The notes under the pieces are model-generated. The model was not told the DNA's origin. It searched no databases and saw only the letters and a list, made by a program, of their open reading frames with translations. A stretch of 64,000 bases of DNA from an uncultured Clostridia bacterium (GTDB taxonomy: Bacteria; Bacillota; Clostridia; Christensenellales; Borkfalkiaceae): assembly GCA_947626575.1 (NCBI GenBank), contig CANQSR010000005.1, forward strand, positions 1 through 64,000, written 5' to 3'. The position numbers and the translations under genes are program-made. Within the stretch, counting starts at the first letter, position 1. Every line of letters begins with the position of its first letter. This document shows positions 60,198 to 64,000 of this stretch, piece by piece.

Positions 60198-60572
60198 TCA
60201 AATGGAGATGAAATCGCTCCTGCCGAGCTGTTCGCCAAAGCCGAGCGAAATCAAAATTGCACGGTTGACCTTGGACATGGTAGCCGCCGAGAGTTCGCCG
60301 ATGCGTGACATCAGCCGCTTTTTATCAATGGTGCGGATCTGTTCGAGCAGGATGACGGAATCCTTTTGCAGCCCGAATGCCTGCGGAAGTTCGATGTGCG
60401 TAGGCAGGCGGGCCTTGTGGATCTTGCTCGTCACGGCCGCCGCGATCACGGTAGGGGAGTACTTGTTGCCCGTGTCGTTCTGCACCACGAGGACCGGGCG
60501 GATGCCGCCCTGTTCGCTCCCCACAACGGGGGAGAGGTCTGCATAATAGAGTTCGCCGCGCTTGACCGTCAT
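60198..60572 (-). CDS. MazF/PemK-type mRNA interferase (EndoA-like)
   Basis: 124-residue ribosome-independent endoribonuclease of the MazF/PemK family. [20 protein letters not shown] at 3-22, [20 protein letters not shown] at 23-42 and [13 protein letters not shown] with [14 protein letters not shown] are the family blocks; catalytic Arg25 (RPVLVVQ) and Thr in DTGNKYSPT are present. SD AAAGGAG. Such toxins normally follow an antitoxin gene; the region upstream (60573-60743) is only the divergent tmk promoter and cannot hold one, so the partner is elsewhere or missing. In Bacillus EndoA has EndoAI directly upstream. Confidence 0.9.
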   Translation of the reverse strand: MTVKRGELYYADLSPVVGSEQGGIRPVLVVQNDTGNKYSPTVIAAAVTSKIHKARLPTHIELPQAFGLQKDSVILLEQIRTIDKKRLMSRIGELSAATMSKVNRAILISLGFGEQLGRSDFISI

Positions 60573-60705
60573 ACTTTTCTCCTTTGTGAGCCATCCCCCG
60601 CTATCATTGTATGTAACGGGAAAATTTTCTGCTCACCGCAGGCTTAGTGTTGACAGCATACGCGGAAAATATACCCTTTCGCCGCGGCGGTTTGGCGCGG
60701 AAACC

Positions 60706-60734
60706 TTGACAAACCCACCCGCCTTTGCTATAAT
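60706..60734 (+). promoter_or_regulatory. Promoter nearly touching the tmk start
   Basis: TTGACA 60706-60711 and TATAAT 60729-60734, 17-base spacer, perfect consensus. ATG at 60744, so the leader would be 2-3 bases. Confidence 0.88.
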
Positions 60735-60743
60735 AGACGCAGT

Positions 60744-61376
60744 ATGAACACCAAAGGCAAGTTTATCGTATTTGAAGGGACAGACGGCAGCGGCAAGACG
60801 ACGCAGATGAAGTTGCTCGCCGAATACCTCTCCGCACGGGGCATCCCCGTCTCCATGACGCACGAACCCACGACGTCGCCCTTCGGCTCCCTGCTCCGCG
60901 ACTGTATGTCCGGCAGGATAGATACCGATGAGCGCACCATCGCGGCGCTCTTTGCGGCCGACCGCCTCGACCATATCCAAAGGCCCGCAGACGGTATGCT
61001 CGCACGGCTGAATGAGGGCGAGACCGTCCTCTGCGACCGCTATTATTTCTCCTCCTTCGCCTACAACGGCGGGTTCGCGCCCCTCGAATGGGTCATCGAA
61101 TTGAACCGCCCCGCAATGGAGATTCTGCGCCCCGACCTCGTGGTCTATTTGGACCTGCCCGCCGAGGACGGCATGGCGCGGGTCGGCCGCCGCACCGAGC
61201 GGGAACGGTATGAAAATTTGGAGCGGCAGCGGCTCATCCGTGCAAAATATTTCGAAGTGTTCGAACGCTTCAAGGATGAGGAAAATATCGCCGTCGTGGC
61301 GAGCGAACAGGACAGGATGCAGACGCAGGCCCAAGTCCGCCGCCTCGCCGACGGCCTGTTCGGAGGCAAGGCATGA
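60744..61376 (+). CDS. tmk: Thymidylate kinase
   Basis: 210-residue kinase turning dTMP into dTDP. P-loop FEGTDGSGKTTQMKLL near 10-25, DRYYFSSFAYNGGF near 95-108, and the lid region GMARVGRRTERERYENLERQ near 141-160. Normal length. First gene of an operon with rimM, two ABC genes and trmD; rimM overlaps it by 4 bases. Start predicted nearly leaderless. Confidence 0.95.
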   Translation: MNTKGKFIVFEGTDGSGKTTQMKLLAEYLSARGIPVSMTHEPTTSPFGSLLRDCMSGRIDTDERTIAALFAADRLDHIQRPADGMLARLNEGETVLCDRYYFSSFAYNGGFAPLEWVIELNRPAMEILRPDLVVYLDLPAEDGMARVGRRTERERYENLERQRLIRAKYFEVFERFKDEENIAVVASEQDRMQTQAQVRRLADGLFGGKA

Positions 61377-61870
61377 ATATGCTCACCGTCGGGGAAGTAT
61401 TGAAACCGCAGGGCATCCGCGGGGAAGTGAAGGTGAAGCCCTTCACCGATACCCCCCAAACCTTTTCCGCCTTCAAGCGGGTATTTTTGGACGGGGAAGA
61501 ATACAAAGTCCTCTCCGTGCGCACGGGGGACGGGTGCGTGTTTTTGGGCCTCAGAGGCGTTCCCGACCGTAATGCCGCCGAACTTTTGCGCGGGAAAAAG
61601 GTCCTGCTCCCGCGCGAGGAGGCGCCCGCCCTTCCGGAGGGGAGCTACTATATCGCCGACCTCTTGGGGAGCGCCGTCGTGACGGAAGAGGGCGAACCCT
61701 TGGGGACGCTTACGGACATCACACAGGCGGCTTGCGACGTCTATACCTTGGACATGGGTGGCCGCAATGTGCTGTTCCCCGCGGCAAAGGGCGTGATCGC
61801 CGAGGTGGACGCCGAGGGCAAAAAGATCGTCGTCAACAGGAAACGCTTCGAAGAAGTCGCGGTCCTGTGA
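61373..61870 (+). CDS. rimM: 16S rRNA processing protein RimM
   Basis: 165 residues. N-terminal RimM domain VGEVLKPQGIRGEVKVKPF (6-24) and C-terminal PRC-barrel (about 90-165, PEGSYYIADLLGSAVVTEEG). Helps 30S head assembly. Overlaps tmk by 4 bases. In most Firmicutes trmD follows directly; here two ABC-transporter genes lie in between. Confidence 0.93.
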   Translation: MNMLTVGEVLKPQGIRGEVKVKPFTDTPQTFSAFKRVFLDGEEYKVLSVRTGDGCVFLGLRGVPDRNAAELLRGKKVLLPREEAPALPEGSYYIADLLGSAVVTEEGEPLGTLTDITQAACDVYTLDMGGRNVLFPAAKGVIAEVDAEGKKIVVNRKRFEEVAVL

Positions 61871-61912
61871 CAATTATTTTGCAAAGAAAGTTAAGGAGGA
61901 AACAGCAAAAGA

Positions 61913-62608
61913 ATGGCCATTCTCGAATGCAAGAACCTCTATAAGAGCTATGGCTCCACGCCCGCGCTTGCGGGGGTGAGCTTTGCCGTGGAAGAGGGCG
62001 GCGTCGTGGGGCTTTTGGGCCCCAACGGCAGCGGAAAATCCACGCTCATCAAGCTCGCCATGGGTATGCTCCAACCCACGCAGGGCGAAGTCCTCGTCGA
62101 CGGCAAGCGGCCCTGTCCTGCGACCAAGGCCATCACGGCATACCTTCCGGATAAGGACTTTTTGAGCGGGTGGATGCGCGTGGGGCAGGCGATTTCGTAC
62201 AGCGCGGATTTCTTTGCCGACTTCAACCGTGAGCGCGCCGACGGCATGCTTTCCCGCCTCGGCATCGGGAAGCGTCAGCGCATCAAGTCGCTCTCCAAGG
62301 GTACGCGCGAAAAACTCGGCCTCATCCTTACCATGGCGCGCGATGCGAAGCTGTTCATCCTCGATGAACCCATCGCGGGCGTGGACCCCGCCGCGCGCGA
62401 CTTCATTCTCGATTTCATCATGGGCAACCGCCCGCAGGGGTCCACCGTATTTTTGTGTACCCATCTCATCGCGGATATCGAACCCATCCTTACCCACGCC
62501 ATCTTTCTGAACTGCGGCAAGATCGCGCTCGACGAGGAAGTGGCGTCCGTGCGGAAGCGGACGGGTAAGACGCTCGACGAACTTTTCAGGGAGGAATTCA
62601 AATGGTAA
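61913..62608 (+). CDS. ABC transporter ATP-binding protein
   Basis: 231 residues. Walker A GPNGSGKST near 38-46, signature LSKGTREKLGLI near 125-136 (LSxG form of YtrB/CcmA-type exporters), Walker B LFILDEP near 146-152 and the H-loop CTHLI. Pairs with the permease gene that overlaps its 3' end by 7 bases. Target unknown; YtrB-like transporters are often linked to cell-envelope stress. Start ATG 61913 is 13 bases after AAGGAGG. It sits between rimM and trmD, an unusual place. Confidence 0.85.
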   Translation: MAILECKNLYKSYGSTPALAGVSFAVEEGGVVGLLGPNGSGKSTLIKLAMGMLQPTQGEVLVDGKRPCPATKAITAYLPDKDFLSGWMRVGQAISYSADFFADFNRERADGMLSRLGIGKRQRIKSLSKGTREKLGLILTMARDAKLFILDEPIAGVDPAARDFILDFIMGNRPQGSTVFLCTHLIADIEPILTHAIFLNCGKIALDEEVASVRKRTGKTLDELFREEFKW

Positions 62609-63405
62609 GAAAGCTCATGAAACACGAGCTGTATGCGCTTTTCCGCATCGTTCTTTGGATCTCGCTCGCCGTCGTGCTGTTTGCGATCATCAGCAGGCTT
62701 CTGCTCTCGGAGACCATCGTGCAGGCGGCGACGGACTCCGGGCTTACGAACCAAATGCTCATTGTGACGATTTTCATCGTGGTATTTTACGTCCTCTCCA
62801 TCTGCGCGCTCGTCATTGCGGCGTGGGCGGTCTCCATCTACCGCTTCACGAAGTCGCTGTTTTCGGGGGAGGGCTATATGACGCTCTCGCTCCCCGCGAC
62901 CGCGAGCCAGCTCATCTGGTCCAAACTGCTCTCCGCGCTCATCGTGATGGCGTATGCCGCCGTCGTAAGCCTCGGCTCGCTCGTGATCCTGTTTTCTGGC
63001 GTGGTGGGGGAAGCGATGGATATCGGCATGCTGTTTGAAACGTTCGGCATCCTGTTCGAGGACCTGACGGGCGGGGGCATCCTCTATCTCGTCGAACTCG
63101 GCATCAGCGCCGTCGTTTCCATCCCGCTCTCGCTTCTCGTCATCTATGCGGGCATCTCGCTCGGTCAGCTCTTCACCTCCCACCGCGTGGGCATGGTGCT
63201 GTTGATCTTCGCCGCGCTCTATGTGGGCGGCAACATTTTCTCCGTGCTGGTGGAGCTGCCCTTGCAGAATTTCCTCTATACCCACGTTGCGGGGGCGCAG
63301 CACATTCTGATCTGGCTGAGGATCGTATGTTCTGCCGCCGTGGAAGTCGGCTGTTTCTTCCTCGTACGCTATATTTTAAGGAATAAGGTCAACCTCATCG
63401 CATGA
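62602..63405 (+). CDS. ABC transporter permease
   Basis: 267 residues with six predicted helices, beginning MVRKLMKHELYALFRIVLWI. ISLAVVLFAIISRLLLSETI, FIVVFYVLSICALVIAAWAV and GISLGQLFTSHRVGMVLLIF are membrane segments. The loop YRFTKSLFSGEGYMTLSLPA, then TASQLIWSKLLSAL is common in Clostridia permeases next to YtrB-type ATPases. The ATG at 62602 overlaps the ATPase gene; the stop overlaps the trmD ATG in ATGA. Function as exporter or sensor is inferred. Confidence 0.82.
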   Translation: MVRKLMKHELYALFRIVLWISLAVVLFAIISRLLLSETIVQAATDSGLTNQMLIVTIFIVVFYVLSICALVIAAWAVSIYRFTKSLFSGEGYMTLSLPATASQLIWSKLLSALIVMAYAAVVSLGSLVILFSGVVGEAMDIGMLFETFGILFEDLTGGGILYLVELGISAVVSIPLSLLVIYAGISLGQLFTSHRVGMVLLIFAALYVGGNIFSVLVELPLQNFLYTHVAGAQHILIWLRIVCSAAVEVGCFFLVRYILRNKVNLIA

Positions 63406-64000
63406 AAATCACCATTCTTACGCTGTTTCCCGAAATGTTCGCGGCGCTCGATTCCTCCATCCTCGGCCGTGCCAAAAAGGAGGGCAGATTGGAGCTGGAA
63501 GTCGTCGATATCCGCGATTATACCGAGGATAAACACCAGAAATGCGATGATTATCCCTTCGGCGGCGGGGCGGGCATGGTGATGATGGCGCAACCCATCG
63601 GAAGCGCGATCGAGGGGGTAGACCCCGGACATGGTGCCCACAGAATTTATCTATCCCCCAAGGGGAAGCCGCTCACGCAGGAGAAAGTCATCTCCCTTGC
63701 GGAAGAGGCGCACCTCGTTCTTTTGTGCGGCCACTATGAGGGCGTGGACCAGCGCGCCATCGACTTATTTATCGACGAAGAACTCTCGATCGGCGACTAT
63801 GTTCTGACGGGCGGGGAGCTTCCCGCGATGGTGCTTACCGACTGCGTGGCGCGCTATATCGACGGCGTACTTTCGCCGGAGTCGCTCGTGGACGAGAGTT
63901 TTTCGGAGGGACTTTTGGAGTATCCGCAATATACGCGGCCGGTGGAGTACCGCGGCCTCGCAGTCCCCGAAGTTCTCAGGAGCGGCAACCATGCGGAGAT
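63402..64000 (+). CDS. trmD: tRNA (guanine-N1)-methyltransferase TrmD (3' end outside window)
   Basis: Partial gene, 199 residues of about 240. TrmD makes m1G37 in tRNAs to prevent frameshifting. MKITILTLFPEMFAALDSSI at the start, FGGGAGMVMMAQPI near 52-65, YLSPKGKPL, LLCGHYEGVDQRAIDLFID near 108-126 and the SPOUT knot ELSIGDYVLTGGELPAMVLT near 128-147 are all present. Start in an ATGA overlap with the ABC permease. No stop codon is reached before 64000. Confidence 0.95.
   Translation, partial: MKITILTLFPEMFAALDSSILGRAKKEGRLELEVVDIRDYTEDKHQKCDDYPFGGGAGMVMMAQPIGSAIEGVDPGHGAHRIYLSPKGKPLTQEKVISLAEEAHLVLLCGHYEGVDQRAIDLFIDEELSIGDYVLTGGELPAMVLTDCVARYIDGVLSPESLVDESFSEGLLEYPQYTRPVEYRGLAVPEVLRSGNHAE

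Overview
The window looks like the chromosome of a Gram-positive, GC-rich member of the Clostridia (Bacillota). Evidence: the block mnmA, yqfC, yqfD, phoH, pgpH-like, ybeY, era, yqzL, recO follows the gene order known from Bacillus and Clostridium; pheST has a Firmicute T-box leader; rplJL has an L10-type leader; two yqf sporulation-family genes are present, so the lineage descends from spore formers. An order such as Christensenellales would fit the composition and the repeat-filled intergenic DNA, but that is a guess. No phage, plasmid, rRNA or CRISPR signs were found.

Layout. 1-5000: ppx/GppA phosphatase, maf and an MreB-like ATPase, each flanked by repeat clusters. 5280-9435: promoter, T-box, then pheS-pheT about 430 bases further on. 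10-14.2 kb: DUF697 membrane protein, a small zinc-ribbon protein, hemolysin III, a CDF metal exporter, a flavin reductase-like protein. 14.5-15.9 kb: membrane-linked XRE regulator and tRNA-Arg(CCG). 16.5-23.5 kb: the mnmA to recO housekeeping run. 23.6-27.7 kb: rpmG-secE-nusG-rplK-rplA and rplJ-rplL. 27.9-33.5 kb: membrane protein, cyclophilin-like lipoprotein, and a SLOG-like gene behind a structured leader, bracketed by about 290-base direct repeats. 33.6-39.6 kb: tandem Myb-like protein, RuvX fused in frame to DUF1292, an EF-G paralogue, a secreted tyrosine phosphatase, queH. 40-43.4 kb: PLC-like protein, yggS, small membrane protein, MFS carrier. 43.6-53.3 kb: two giant repeat-built lipoproteins of 1307 and 1768 residues. 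53.4-64 kb: Ca-type P-ATPase, a MIF-type tautomerase, lon-engB, MazF without an adjacent antitoxin, tmk-rimM-ABC-ABC-trmD (trmD cut by the window end).

The genes are mostly core functions (translation, tRNA charging and modification, ribosome assembly, proteolysis) with a surface and secreted set. The unusual content is between genes. At least four interspersed repeat families are nested in each other. One modular hairpin element (here A) occurs about ten times, with stems whose two arms differ together between copies. A second of about 113 bases (here C) is seen both inserted in, and absent from, otherwise matching host repeats (here B and D), so it has moved. Short repeats sit in the leaders of ppx, pheS and lon and form the 3' end of the XRE gene.

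A second theme is promoter placement: at least six genes have consensus -35/-10 boxes whose -10 ends only 6-9 bases before the start codon, which predicts leaderless transcripts. The best single candidate for a new RNA element is the 30768-30928 leader before the SLOG-like gene.
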